The notes: a model not told the origin generated them from the sequence alone. A stretch of 64,000 nt of DNA from an uncultured Prevotellaceae bacterium (GCA_900319525.1 ONOU01000029.1:1-64000), one strand, 5' to 3'; counted from the stretch's first letter, positions 43,036 through 52,059 are shown. Program-made: numbers and translations.

Positions 43036-45345
43036 CTAGAAGCGTTGTTTCTCGCTGTCACCAGCTCCGGTGCCCTTATACTTGCTCTGGGTGGCATTGA
43101 ACTTGTAGCGCACGGTGAACTCGACCTCGCGAGTGTCTCGGCGCTGGCTTTGGCACATGGTGCGCAAGCCGTACCGTAACTTATCGTTTTCCTGGGCATT
43201 GAGCAGGTTGTGGCCAGTTACTTGGATGGACAGGCGGTCGTTGAGGAATGTCTTGGTTGCGCCGATGTTGAGTACATAGGAAGGCTTGGTGATGGTGACA
43301 TTCTGCATGTCGCCACTGCTTGTGAAATTGAAGTTGACATTAGCGGTCAGCGAGGGCATGATCTGGAAGTTGTTGTTGAACTGGACAAGCCAGATGGGAT
43401 CGTTGGGGCTAATGAAACCCACGGGAGACGGTATCTTGATCCACTCCTTGATCATGCCTAGTGTCAACGACGGCTGGTAGAAGTCCCATCGGGGCGAAAA
43501 GGTAATCATCACACGCATGGCATCCTCGTGATCCACATTATCTTTGGACAACAGGGTTGTGGCCTCGCTGCCTGGCACCTCGTGGGCGACATTCACACTC
43601 ACGTCACGGTCGTGCTTGTAACCTAACATCAGGTTTACCCACTTGTATATGGCCATGAGCGACACCTCGTTGTTGATGGTAGGCTTGAGGTAGGGGTTAC
43701 CAGCGTCCCAAGTGAAGCGGTTGGCATAGGTGACGCTATTGCGCAATTCCCAGTAATAGGGACGCTTGATCTTCATGGCATAGTTGAGCATGAGTTGCAC
43801 TTGCCCGGCGCGAGCCGTCAGCCCCACGCTGGGGAACAGGTGATGATACTTGCGGCTCTGGTCGGCCATGCGGACGCCCTGGTCATAGTAGTCGCTGGTG
43901 ACGTTCTCGTTGCGCAATCCCACCTTCATCTGGCCGAAGGGCAATGGATGTGCATACTCGGCAAAGAAAATGTAGTTGCGCTCACGCTGCTCACTATAGG
44001 AGGTGGGGACGACCTGCTCGGGGTTGAGATAGTCGTCGTTGCGGCGCGTGTGGTCATACTCGCTGCCCACTTGCAGATTGCCGCCCCACAGCGGCCATGA
44101 CAGGACGAGTTTGGATGCCCACAACTGGTTGCGCACCACATTGGTGCTGGTCACCGTGCGGCTTTCCCACTGCTGGCTCACCTCGTCGTTGAACTGCGAT
44201 TTGCGATTCTTGTAGAACACATAGTCGGTGTTAAAGTCAATTGAGGTGCTGCCCAGCTTGCCGTTGTAATACACATTGAGCGTGTGAGGCATATTGGACT
44301 TGGTGCTCATGTAGATGCCGTTCTCCAGGTGGTCATAGAAGTCACCATCGGCCATCACATCGGCGGTGAAAGTGCCACGGGTACGGTTCAAGAAATAGGC
44401 CTTGGTATCATACTTGAAGCCTGCCGAGTGGTTGTCGTTGATAATGTAGTTCACGCCCGCAGAGGTGTAAATCGAGTTGCTGTGGTACTTGATGCCAGAA
44501 TGCTCATTCATGCGCCACACGGTGTCGGCCAGCACGTCAAAGACAAAGTCGTCGTTCTCGATGTTCCGGTTATCGTTGTACCACACGCTGCCGAACACAT
44601 CGAGTCCCTTGTGGCGGTAGTTCCAGTTCAAACCCAGCGCCAGGTCGGGGCCCTCGCCCACGTAGTAACTGGCTTGGGTGTTGAAGCTGAAGCCCTCGCC
44701 CTGGGGGCGCTTGGTCTTGATGAGGATGACCGACTCGACCGTCGCGTCATACTTCGCGCCGGGACTGGTAATCAGTTCCACGCTCTGGATGTCCTCGCTG
44801 CTGATCTGGTCCAGTTCGGTCTGGTTTTGGAGTTTGCGCCCATTGATGTAGATGAGCGGCGAGCCCTTGCCGAAGACCTCCAGACCGTCCTTCTTGCGCT
44901 GCACACCCGGCAGATTCTCGAGCACAGCCTTGGCGGTGCCCACCTTGCTCAACAGGGTATTCTCCACCTCGGTCTTGAGGCCCTCGGTCGTCAACTTGAA
45001 GGCAGGACGCTGTGCCTTGACCACCACCTCGCCCAACTCGGTTGCCTCAGGCTCCAGCACGATGGTGCCCAGGTCGGTGCCCACGGCCTCCAGCACTTGG
45101 GTCTTGTAACCCAGATAAGTAATCTTCAAGATTGGACACCGTGCATTGCACGCGAGGGAGAATCGGCCATCGGTGCCTGTCGTTGTTCCTGCCACAAAGG
45201 CACTGTCACTGGCGTTAAGCAGTACCACATTAGCGAAGGGGATTGCAGCTTGAGTCTCATCGACCACGCGACCAGTAAACGTCTGGGCAACGGCCGTTAT
45301 TGTGACCAGTATTGCCATCATCAGTGTGAAAAAGTTTCGTTTCAT
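43036..45345 (-). CDS. Outer membrane beta-barrel family protein (OMP_b-brl_3), intact paralogue
   Basis: The protein has 769 residues from ATG 45345 (MKRNFF), with signal peptide FFTLMMAILVTITAVAQ. A carboxypeptidase-regulatory-like domain at about 22-100 (FTGRVVDETQAAIPFANVVL), a plug (VLENLPGVQRKKDGLEVFGK, SVELITSPGAKYDATVESVI) and a large barrel follow. It is TonB-receptor-like but lacks an obvious partner lipoprotein. A broken paralogue lies at 47610-49884, and both share the upstream element at 45385-45486. Substrate unknown. Confidence 0.9.
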   Translation of the reverse strand: MKRNFFTLMMAILVTITAVAQTFTGRVVDETQAAIPFANVVLLNASDSAFVAGTTTGTDGRFSLACNARCPILKITYLGYKTQVLEAVGTDLGTIVLEPEATELGEVVVKAQRPAFKLTTEGLKTEVENTLLSKVGTAKAVLENLPGVQRKKDGLEVFGKGSPLIYINGRKLQNQTELDQISSEDIQSVELITSPGAKYDATVESVILIKTKRPQGEGFSFNTQASYYVGEGPDLALGLNWNYRHKGLDVFGSVWYNDNRNIENDDFVFDVLADTVWRMNEHSGIKYHSNSIYTSAGVNYIINDNHSAGFKYDTKAYFLNRTRGTFTADVMADGDFYDHLENGIYMSTKSNMPHTLNVYYNGKLGSTSIDFNTDYVFYKNRKSQFNDEVSQQWESRTVTSTNVVRNQLWASKLVLSWPLWGGNLQVGSEYDHTRRNDDYLNPEQVVPTSYSEQRERNYIFFAEYAHPLPFGQMKVGLRNENVTSDYYDQGVRMADQSRKYHHLFPSVGLTARAGQVQLMLNYAMKIKRPYYWELRNSVTYANRFTWDAGNPYLKPTINNEVSLMAIYKWVNLMLGYKHDRDVSVNVAHEVPGSEATTLLSKDNVDHEDAMRVMITFSPRWDFYQPSLTLGMIKEWIKIPSPVGFISPNDPIWLVQFNNNFQIMPSLTANVNFNFTSSGDMQNVTITKPSYVLNIGATKTFLNDRLSIQVTGHNLLNAQENDKLRYGLRTMCQSQRRDTREVEFTVRYKFNATQSKYKGTGAGDSEKQRF

Positions 45346-45384
45346 TGTCATATAGGTTTTATTTGAGTTATCGTGATTACGGCA

Positions 45385-45486
45385 GCGAAAATATCCCGCT
45401 TTTTACCCTATAGACGCACACGATAGGGTGAAAGGTTGCAACCCTCCACCCCCAACGCCCCACTTTCACACTTTAGGGTGTTAAAA
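45385..45486 (-). promoter_or_regulatory. Activator-type promoter region of the intact barrel gene
   Basis: From the gene outward: a -7-like TATTTTCG (45392-45385), element A at 45423-45441 (AGGGTGAAAGGTTGCAA core) and element B at 45464-45486 (CACACTTTAGGGTGTTA core). Element B is a 23-base sequence identical in front of the broken paralogue. The -7 to A distance and the A to B distance (31 and 41 bases) are the same at both loci. No TTTG box lies at -33. Confidence 0.65.
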
Positions 45487-45491
45487 AGGCC

Positions 45492-45555
45492 GCTCCGCAA
45501 CTCGATTTTTCTAAGAGTTACGGAGCAGTAAAATCAAAAAATAGTGCTCCGTAAC
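45492..45555. repeat. Palindromic GTTACGGAGCA repeats, left flank of the AAA_14 gene
   Basis: GTTACGGAGCA at 45517-45527 pairs exactly with 45545-45555. An alternative pairing joins 45492-45503 (GCTCCGCAACTC) with 45515-45526. A T-run follows at about 45559-45564, so the second hairpin could be a terminator. Nearly the same sequence (AATAGTGCTCCGTAACCC, GTTTTTT) recurs on the right flank of the gene. Confidence 0.7.
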
Positions 45556-45607
45556 CCGTTTTTTAAGGAATTACGGATGTTTTTTCTGAAAAGTTAACCC
45601 CGTAATG

Positions 45608-45638
45608 TTGTTAGAAATCTCAAAAAGGTGTAAATTTG
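45608..45638 (+). promoter_or_regulatory. Promoter of the AAA_14 gene, overlapping repeat 1
   Basis: TTG (45608-45610), a 20-base spacer and TAAATTTG (45631-45638) match the consensus. Repeat copy 1 (45615-45632) fills the spacer, so a repeat-binding protein would block or guide RNA polymerase. Confidence 0.6.
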
Positions 45639-45700
45639 CATCGTCATAAAATCTCAAAAAGGTGTAATACATAATGAATAAAAAATCTCAAAAAGGTGCA
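45615..45700. repeat. Three 18-bp direct repeats at exact 34-bp intervals
   Basis: AAATCTCAAAAAGGTGTA occurs at 45615-45632 and 45649-45666, and with one change (GCA end) at 45683-45700. Starts are exactly 34 bases apart, about three helical turns. Copies 1 and 2 lie in the promoter and leader, and copy 3 lies just above or within the start of the coding region. The spacers (16 bases each) are unrelated to each other. Confidence 0.9.
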
Positions 45701-45712
45701 GACGGCATCGTT

Positions 45713-47062
45713 ATGAAGCGTAAAATATATCAGCAACTCATTGATTGGAAGGAGAAAAGAAACGGTGAGGTAGCACTACTCGTGGAGGGGGCGCGCCGCA
45801 TCGGGAAGAGTTATATTGTAGAGGAGTTCGGCAAGAATGAGTACGAGTCATACATTCTCATCGACTTCAATAAGGCTCCCCAGATGGTCAGAGACTGGTT
45901 TGACCTCTATCTGGAAGACCTTGATACGCTTTTCCTCTATCTGAGTCAGCACTACAAGGTGAGACTGCATGAGCGCAAGTCACTAATCATCCTTGATGAA
46001 GTTCAGTTGTGTCCCAGGGCAAGATCTGCCATCAAATTTCTGGTGGCTGATGGCCGATATGACTATATTGAGACCGGCTCGTTGGTGAGCATCAAGAAAA
46101 ACACACAGGGCATCGTGATTCCATCAGAAGAACGTCCAATACAGATGTACCCGATGGACTTTGAAGAGTTCCTCTGGGCTACAGGTAATGACATGCTGAT
46201 GGACTTAATACGGAAGATGTATGCAGAACGTAAGCCAATGGGGCAGGCTTTCCATCGTCGGGCGATGGATGTTTTCCGCCTCTATATGATAGTGGGGGGG
46301 ATGCCTCAAGCCGTCAAGAAGTATGTTGAGACCAAGGACTTTGATGCCGTAGATGCTGCAAAGCGCGATGTGTTGACTATCTATCGTAATGACATCTTTA
46401 ACTACGCTGGTGAGATAGCCGACAAGGTAGTGTCAATCTTCGACCAGATTCCTCCTCAACTCTCCAAGCATGAAAAGAAGTTCCGGTTGTCAGCCTTAAA
46501 GCCCGATGCGAAATACCGTGATTGGGACGATGCTTTCTTCTGGCTGAAGGACGCAAGAGTTGTCAACATCTGCTACAATTCGACAGAGCCAAACATAGGA
46601 CTGAAGATGAACGAAGACCGCACGACATTGAAGTGTTATATGAACGACACGGGCTTGTTAATCAGTCATGCGTTCGATGAGAAGGGCATTGTTTCGTCTG
46701 AAATTTACCAGAAACTGCTCTTTGGCAAACTGGAGGTGAACGAGGGAATGCTCATTGAGAACATCGTGGCTCAAATGCTAACCGCCAGCGGCAACAAACT
46801 CTTTTTCTATAGTAAGTCATCAGAGAAAGCCGAAGAACGCATGGAAATTGACTTCTTGCTCCAAAAGGACAAAGTGACCAGCCGCCACAATATCCGTCCG
46901 ATAGAAGTCAAAAGCGGCAAGAACTATACGTTATCTTCCCTAACGAAGTGCATGAACAAGTTTGACGAATACCTAGCTACTCCTACTTTGATTCATGCAG
47001 CCGACTATAAAGTAGAGAACGGTGTCACCTATCTTCCTCTTTACATGACACCCTTACTATAA
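45713..47062 (+). CDS. AAA_14/DUF4143 ATPase
   Basis: The protein has 449 residues from ATG 45713 (MKRKIYQQLIDW, the usual family beginning). An in-frame ATG at 45674 would add 13 residues encoded by repeat 3. Walker A (GARRIGKS), Walker B (SLIILDEVQLC), and the C-terminal DUF4143 domain with a nuclease-like fold (LIENIVAQMLTASGNKLFFY, MEIDFLLQ, IRPIEVKSGKNYTLSSL) are visible. DUF4143 retains the D-x-x and E-x-K positions (EIDFLL, IEVKSG) of restriction-like nucleases. Base composition looks lower in GC than its neighbours. The function of these abundant, mobile-looking ATPases is not settled. Confidence 0.88.
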   Translation: MKRKIYQQLIDWKEKRNGEVALLVEGARRIGKSYIVEEFGKNEYESYILIDFNKAPQMVRDWFDLYLEDLDTLFLYLSQHYKVRLHERKSLIILDEVQLCPRARSAIKFLVADGRYDYIETGSLVSIKKNTQGIVIPSEERPIQMYPMDFEEFLWATGNDMLMDLIRKMYAERKPMGQAFHRRAMDVFRLYMIVGGMPQAVKKYVETKDFDAVDAAKRDVLTIYRNDIFNYAGEIADKVVSIFDQIPPQLSKHEKKFRLSALKPDAKYRDWDDAFFWLKDARVVNICYNSTEPNIGLKMNEDRTTLKCYMNDTGLLISHAFDEKGIVSSEIYQKLLFGKLEVNEGMLIENIVAQMLTASGNKLFFYSKSSEKAEERMEIDFLLQKDKVTSRHNIRPIEVKSGKNYTLSSLTKCMNKFDEYLATPTLIHAADYKVENGVTYLPLYMTPLL

Positions 47063-47167
47063 GTACTCATATATAAGACCGTAATTTTGCAAAAGTTTCG
47101 GTAAAATAAAAAGTAGAGTATTACACTCTATCCAAGTATGACAGAAAAAGATTCCGGAAAAAATCGA

Positions 47168-47231
47168 GTTACGGAGGAGAAAAAATGAAAAATAGTGCTC
47201 CGTAACCCTGTTTTTTTGCCGTTACGGAGCA
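47168..47231. repeat. Palindromic GTTACGGAG repeats, right flank of the AAA_14 gene
   Basis: GTTACGGAG at 47168-47176 pairs with 47198-47206. A further GTTACGGAGCA at 47221-47231 can pair with TGCTCCGTAAC at 47196-47206 instead. The segment from about 47191 to 47217 nearly repeats 45540-45563 of the left flank. Confidence 0.7.
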
Positions 47232-47268
47232 GTAAAAAGAAACTATTGTATCATTAAAACATCACTAT

Positions 47269-47613
47269 CTACATTTGATAAACGCAGGTCATGCCATCGG
47301 GCTCAAGGGGGGCAAAGGGTTGTCCGAGCAGCACGATATAGAAACGCGGCAGGGTTTGCACTGGCGGATGCTGCTTAATGTAGCGCTCAATCTTGAGGCG
47401 GGCGGCGTGCCGCAACTGCTCATCCTCACATGGGACGAGCGCATCCCTCTCAATGAACGCAATATGCCAGAAGGACATGTAGCCCAACACATATTGCTCT
47501 ACCCTATCCACAGGGTTACCGTCACGCACGAGACTCTGCCACGTGAATCCTTCCTTCTCATGCAAGGCCACAACGGCCCAAGACAAATCGATATATCTTA
47601 ATTCCTGTTTCAT
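47269..47613 (-). CDS. Unrecognised 114-residue protein coupled to the broken barrel gene
   Basis: The protein has 114 residues, no signal peptide or membrane helix, and is predicted soluble and helical (LRYIDLSWAVVALHEKEGF; LRHAARLKIERYIKQHPPVQ). Its ATG overlaps the barrel stop by four bases, implying translational coupling. I do not recognise the family. No equivalent gene follows the intact barrel paralogue, so it is not a universal partner. Confidence 0.6.
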   Translation of the reverse strand: MKQELRYIDLSWAVVALHEKEGFTWQSLVRDGNPVDRVEQYVLGYMSFWHIAFIERDALVPCEDEQLRHAARLKIERYIKQHPPVQTLPRFYIVLLGQPFAPLEPDGMTCVYQM

Positions 47614-49884
47614 AGCCTGTTTTTCTCTTGATTACCGGCACCTGTGCCCTTGTACTTGTTGCGCGTCCAGTTAAAGTGGTAACGCACGGTCACCTCGGCA
47701 TAGCGGGTCTCATTGGTGCGGTGCTGCCACAGTGTCAACTCGCCGAAGTGCACCAGCACGTCTTGGCCATTGCGATGAAACAAGTCATGCCCCGCAACTT
47801 TAACCGACAGGCGGTCGTCAAAGAACGTCTTTGTCAAGCCGATATATAGGTCAAATTGATGACTGCGGACGCTGATGTTCTCACTGTCACCCTTTCCTTG
47901 CCAATCGAGGGAGAGCGACCCTGTCCACGATGGCGAGAACTTGAAGGTGTTGCTCCACTGGGCACTCAAGACGGGGCTCTTAGGGCTATAATAGCCATCG
48001 GGCATAGGAATCTTCATCCATTCCTTCATGACCGAGAGGGTTAATTGCGGATGCCATAATCCCAACTGAGGCGCAGCGGTCAGGCTGGCACTCAAGATAT
48101 CCTTCTTATCGATATTGTCTTGATAGATGAGCGTGGTGGCTTCGTGCCCCTCGACCTGATGGCCCAACTGCGCAACCACGTCACTCAGATGGGAATAACT
48201 CACGTTGAGCGAGAGGAATTTCCATGTCGCGTCGATCGACACGCTGTTGATGATAGTGGGCTTGAGATAAGGGTTACCCGATTGCCAGGTAAATCGATTG
48301 GAATAGTAGGTCATGTTGCTCAACTCAAAGTAGGTGGGGCGGCGTATCTTCATCGCATAACTCAACAACCCCTTGACGTTACCCACTTGGGTCGAGAACG
48401 ACAGGCTGGGAAACAGGTGGTTGAAGTGACGGCTCTGGCCGTCGATGCGGATGCCCTGGCTATAGTAGCCGGTATTGACATACTCGTCGCGCAGGCCTCC
48501 CCGAACTTGTCCAATGGGGGTCATGCGGCTATACTCGACAAAAGCGCTGTAATTCTGCTCCTTGACCTCTGCTTCGCTGCTGGGCACAAGGTGGAAGGAG
48601 TTGAAATAGTCATCGTTGCGGTGAGTGTAGTTGGCCTCGCCACCTACCATCATCGTGCCACCCCACAGAGGCCAAGAGAGGACGAGTTTGCCAGCAAAGA
48701 GTTCATTTCTCACGTTGTTCTCGCTGTGGAGCGAGCGGTCATCCCACTCCTGGCTTTCCTCAACATCCCGATTGCGCGCATGTGTCTTGGTAAAGTAGTA
48801 ATCGGCATTAAAATCGATGTTGGTCTTGCCCAACTCGCCGTTATAATAAATGTTGAGCGAGTGCGGCATGTTGTGGGAGGTTTCTTCCACATTGTTGGTT
48901 TCGAGATGGTCATAGAAGTTGCCATCGGCCATCACGTCAGCCACAAAGCAGCCTGTACTCTTATCATAGATCCTGATGCTGCTGGTGTATTGGAAGCCCA
49001 CCGAGTGCTTGTCATTGAACTGGTAATTGGTTCCCAAAACCAAACGCAAGATGTTGTAATTACCCTGGCTGCGGCCGTGATTGTCCTGATGCCAGATGGT
49101 GTCGGCTGCAACGTCCTGGGTAATGCGGTACTTCTGCAACCAGCCGTTCTCAAAGTCGCTGACCGTACCAAAGATGTCTAGTCCATGGTGGCGGTAGTTC
49201 CAGAGAAAGGCATTGTAAGTGCGCGACATTTCGCCCTGATAGAAACTGCTGCGCAGGTGTCCGCCCCATCCCTCGCCCTGCACCTTGCGCGTCTTGATGC
49301 GGATGACACTCTGCACCGATGCATCATATTTTGCGCCAGGGTTGGTAATTACCTCAACGCTGACGATGTCTTGTGATTTCAGTTCGTTCAGTTCGCTGGC
49401 ATCACGCATGAGGCGGTTGTTGATGTAGATGAGCGGTGTGCCCTTGCCGAAGACTTCCAGCTTGCCACCGTCCTTCTTCAGCACGCCCGGGATGTTGCGC
49501 AGCACATCCTCGGCGGTGCCCAGCTTGCTCAGAATGGTGCCCTCAACACTCGTGAGTACCCCCTCGCTACCCAATTTGTGGACGGGGCGCTCCCCCTCCA
49601 CTACCACCTCGCCCAGCAACGCGGCATCGGGCTGCATCACGATGTCGCCAGCACTTGCGCCATTCGTTTCCACCCAGCGGGTGGCATAGCCCACACTGGA
49701 AATCTTCAACAGGCAGTCGTTGCAATCGGTCGTGAGGGCAAATGTGCCGTCCTCGCTCGTTGTGGTGCCCTGCACAAAGCATCGGCACTTGGTTCTCGTC
49801 CACCACGCGGCCTGTAATAGTATCGGCAACAGCGGCGAGTACCACAATAATCGTCAGAATAACGGTAATCAATCTCTGAATCAT
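47610..49884 (-). pseudogene. Outer membrane beta-barrel paralogue broken by a 41-nt deletion
   Basis: From ATG 49884 the protein starts with signal peptide LITVILTIIVVLAAVA and TITGRVVDENQVPM, then runs out of frame at about 49780. From there the frame ending at 47610 continues with FVQGTTTSEDGTFALTT through a full plug and barrel (VEVITNPGAKYDASVQSVIR). Aligned with the intact paralogue, about 14 residues (PFANVVLL...) are missing, a net loss of 41 bases. The downstream open frame can only start inside, without a signal peptide, so an outer membrane product is not expected. It could also be an assembly error. Confidence 0.7.
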
Positions 49885-49911
49885 AGTTTCTCTATCTTGG
49901 TTGTTCGATGG

Positions 49912-50013
49912 CAAAATTATCGACATCAACCTCAATAAAGACACGCACTAAAGGGTGAAAAGTTGCAATTGTGGAGCGACGAAACCGCATTTTCACACTT
50001 TAGGGTGTTAAAA
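49912..50013 (-). promoter_or_regulatory. Activator-type promoter region of the broken barrel gene
   Basis: TAATTTTG (49919-49912), element A at 49950-49968 and element B at 49991-50013 stand at the same spacings as at 45385-45486. Element B is identical at the two loci and element A differs at a few positions. The region lies between the barrel gene and the divergent LuxR-type gene. Confidence 0.65.
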
Positions 50014-50066
50014 TGCCTTGTCGCGCATTACGATTTCTTAATGATAAGGCTTTTTAAGTATCATCG

Positions 50067-50098
50067 TTTGCAGGGATAGAGCATTTGGGGTATATTTG
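50067..50098 (+). promoter_or_regulatory. Promoter of the LuxR-type regulator
   Basis: TTTG (50067-50070), a 20-base spacer and TATATTTG (50091-50098) match the consensus fully and lie 26 bases above ATG 50124. Confidence 0.8.
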
Positions 50099-50123
50099 CG
50101 CTACCATAAACCTGAAAACCGAT

Positions 50124-50879
50124 ATGGCTAAAGTTGAAGACTTTTTTACGTTGACCAACAGTGTCGAGGGCGTGGATGACGAGCAGTACCGGCATCTCGA
50201 CCCCATGATACGCGCCATCGACGCGATGGCCAATGCGACCTACCAGAGCATATATGTCATCGACTACCTCAGGCAAGGTTTCCTGCATGTGGCCAGCAAT
50301 CCGCTCTTCCTGTGCGGACACACGGCCCAAGAAGTCAAACAAATGGGCTACCGCCTCTACATCGACCATGTTCCCGCCGACGAGCAACCCATGCTCACCG
50401 AGATAAACGAAGTGGGCTTCAAGCGTTTCAACGAGGAGCCCATAGATGAACGCAGCCGTTGCTTCATGAGCTACGACTTCCATATCGAGAACGGTGAGGA
50501 TTGCTATCTAGTGAACCACAAGATCACGCCGTTTGCCCTGGCGCCCGACGGTCGCGCCTGGCTGGCAATGTGTGTCGTGTCACTGTCGCATCACACCACG
50601 CCAGGCCATGTGGAATTCCGCAAAAAAGGGCAGCAAGTCTATTGGGAGTATAATCTGGACGGCCATCGCTGGCAGGAGCGACAGAGCATTACCCTGAGAC
50701 AGCAGGAGAAGCAGGTGCTCATCCTGTCGGCCCAGGGCTATACCGTACCGCAGATTGCAGACAAGTTGTGCCGTGCGATAGATACTGTCAAAACCTACAA
50801 GCGGGCAATGTTTGAGCGGCTGGGGGTGCGCAGCATTACCGAAGCCCTCACGGTAGCGACTAACCTAGGGCTGATATAA
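50124..50879 (+). CDS. LuxR-type transcriptional regulator with PAS-like sensor
   Basis: The protein has 251 residues from ATG 50124; ATG 50085 lies upstream of the -7 box and is excluded by the promoter. The N-terminal 170 residues look like a PAS-type sensor (YQSIYVIDYLRQGFLHVASN, FLCGHTAQEVKQMGYRLYID, KITPFALAPDGRAWLAMCVV). The C-terminal domain is a LuxR helix-turn-helix (LRQQEKQVLILSAQGYTVPQ, IDTVKTYKRAMFERLGVRSI). It is divergent from the broken barrel gene, whose control region it shares. It is therefore the best candidate to bind elements A and B, by inference. Confidence 0.88.
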   Translation: MAKVEDFFTLTNSVEGVDDEQYRHLDPMIRAIDAMANATYQSIYVIDYLRQGFLHVASNPLFLCGHTAQEVKQMGYRLYIDHVPADEQPMLTEINEVGFKRFNEEPIDERSRCFMSYDFHIENGEDCYLVNHKITPFALAPDGRAWLAMCVVSLSHHTTPGHVEFRKKGQQVYWEYNLDGHRWQERQSITLRQQEKQVLILSAQGYTVPQIADKLCRAIDTVKTYKRAMFERLGVRSITEALTVATNLGLI

Positions 50880-50898
50880 AAGGAAACAGGTTGATTAT

Positions 50899-50940
50899 CA
50901 CACAAGGGACGGGCAACATGAAGTGCCTGTCCCTTGTGTG
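50899..50940. terminator. Bidirectional terminator between regulator and EEP gene
   Basis: A 17-bp stem with one G-T pair (50899-50915 with 50924-50940) and an eight-base loop separates two convergent genes. Confidence 0.85.
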
Positions 50941-50967
50941 ATGTAGTAATCAGATGTGTCCTTGGGG

Positions 50968-52059
50968 TTACTTGATTTCCTTTACCAGATAGATCATCGT
51001 GGGGAAGTGGTCGCTGTAACCGTTCAGGAAGATACCGGACGAGAAGGTGCGCAGGGGATAGCCCTGACGGTCGCCCTCGCTCGAGCGCAAGAACTTGCGG
51101 TTGAGTACCTCGGCACGCGAGAAAGTCAAGGTGGGCTTGTCCTTACTGTCGTAGTTCTTCAAGAAATAGTCGGTAAAGATAATCTGATCAAACAGGTTCC
51201 AGTTGCCCTTGTAACCCAAGGTGCCAATGCCACGTCCCAGGATGTTCCACCACGGATTGAAGCACGATCCCGGCTCGGTGCAGTCCTTGATCTCCTTCTT
51301 GGCACCGAGAGCCTCGCAACAGGACTTGTTCTGCGGGTCATCGTTCAAGTCACCCATGAAGATGATGCCCTGGTTGGGGTCGTCACGCAGCAGCGAGTCC
51401 ATCGTCTCGCGAGCCATGCGTCCGGCAGCCTCGCGCAGGTAGCTCGACTGTTCTTCGCCACCCAGTCGCGACGGCCAGTGATTGACCATGATCGACACCT
51501 TCTCGCCAGCCAGCAGTCCAGTGACGCAGAGCTGGTCACGGGTGCGGAACTCAGGATAGTCGGGCAAGTACTTGCCGATGTTCTGGTTGGTCACGTTCAG
51601 CACCTTAAAGAAGCGGGGGTTGTAGAGCAAGCCCACATCCACGCCACGACGGTCGGGGCTGTCGTGGTGCACAATCTGGTAGCGGCGGTCCTTGATTTCG
51701 GGCTGGCGCACGAGGTCCTGAAGCACGGTGATGTTCTCGATCTCACTCACGCCGATGATGACGGGACCGTCGGCAGGCGAACCTTTCACCTCCATCTGGC
51801 TGATGGCATAGGCCATGTTGTGCTGCTTCTGCCAGTACTTTGTGCCGTTCCACTGGCGGGCACCCTCGGGCGAGAATTCCTTGTCATAGACACCATTGTT
51901 GTTGATCGTGTCAAACAGGTTCTCCAGGTTGTAGAACATCACGCCATACATCAGGTAACGGCGTTCCTGCTCCACTTGCTGCTCTTGATCCTGGCCCTGG
52001 GCCAGCGCCGGCAGCAATGCCACCAGCGCCAGAGCCATCCATAATGCTTTCTTCATCAT
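50968..52059 (-). CDS. Secreted endonuclease/exonuclease/phosphatase family protein
   Basis: The protein has 363 residues with a signal peptide (ALWMALALVALLPALAQG). EEP motifs are visible: YNLENLFD, IGVSEIEN (metal-binding Glu), NHWPSR, MGDLNDDP and the C-terminal SDHFP. The fold cleaves phosphodiesters in DNA, RNA or lipids. It is the last gene of a three-gene cluster with a TonB receptor and a DUF5689 lipoprotein, which suggests digestion of an external phosphate-ester polymer followed by uptake. Substrate not known. Confidence 0.9.
   Translation of the reverse strand: MMKKALWMALALVALLPALAQGQDQEQQVEQERRYLMYGVMFYNLENLFDTINNNGVYDKEFSPEGARQWNGTKYWQKQHNMAYAISQMEVKGSPADGPVIIGVSEIENITVLQDLVRQPEIKDRRYQIVHHDSPDRRGVDVGLLYNPRFFKVLNVTNQNIGKYLPDYPEFRTRDQLCVTGLLAGEKVSIMVNHWPSRLGGEEQSSYLREAAGRMARETMDSLLRDDPNQGIIFMGDLNDDPQNKSCCEALGAKKEIKDCTEPGSCFNPWWNILGRGIGTLGYKGNWNLFDQIIFTDYFLKNYDSKDKPTLTFSRAEVLNRKFLRSSEGDRQGYPLRTFSSGIFLNGYSDHFPTMIYLVKEIK

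Noticed and set aside
44284-45366. Plus-strand frame of 360 codons over the barrel gene
   Set aside because: Shadow of the minus-strand barrel gene, which has signal peptide, plug and barrel motifs. The same holds for the plus-strand frames at 55794-56873 and 38151-39008 over their minus-strand genes.
45615-45700. Direct repeats considered as a CRISPR-like array
   Set aside because: There are only three copies, with 18-base repeats and 16-base spacers, one copy at the edge of a coding region, and no cas genes nearby.
49567-49944. Separate 125-codon gene on the minus strand
   Set aside because: Its first part is the signal peptide and N-terminal domain of the broken barrel gene; the remainder is out-of-frame sequence.
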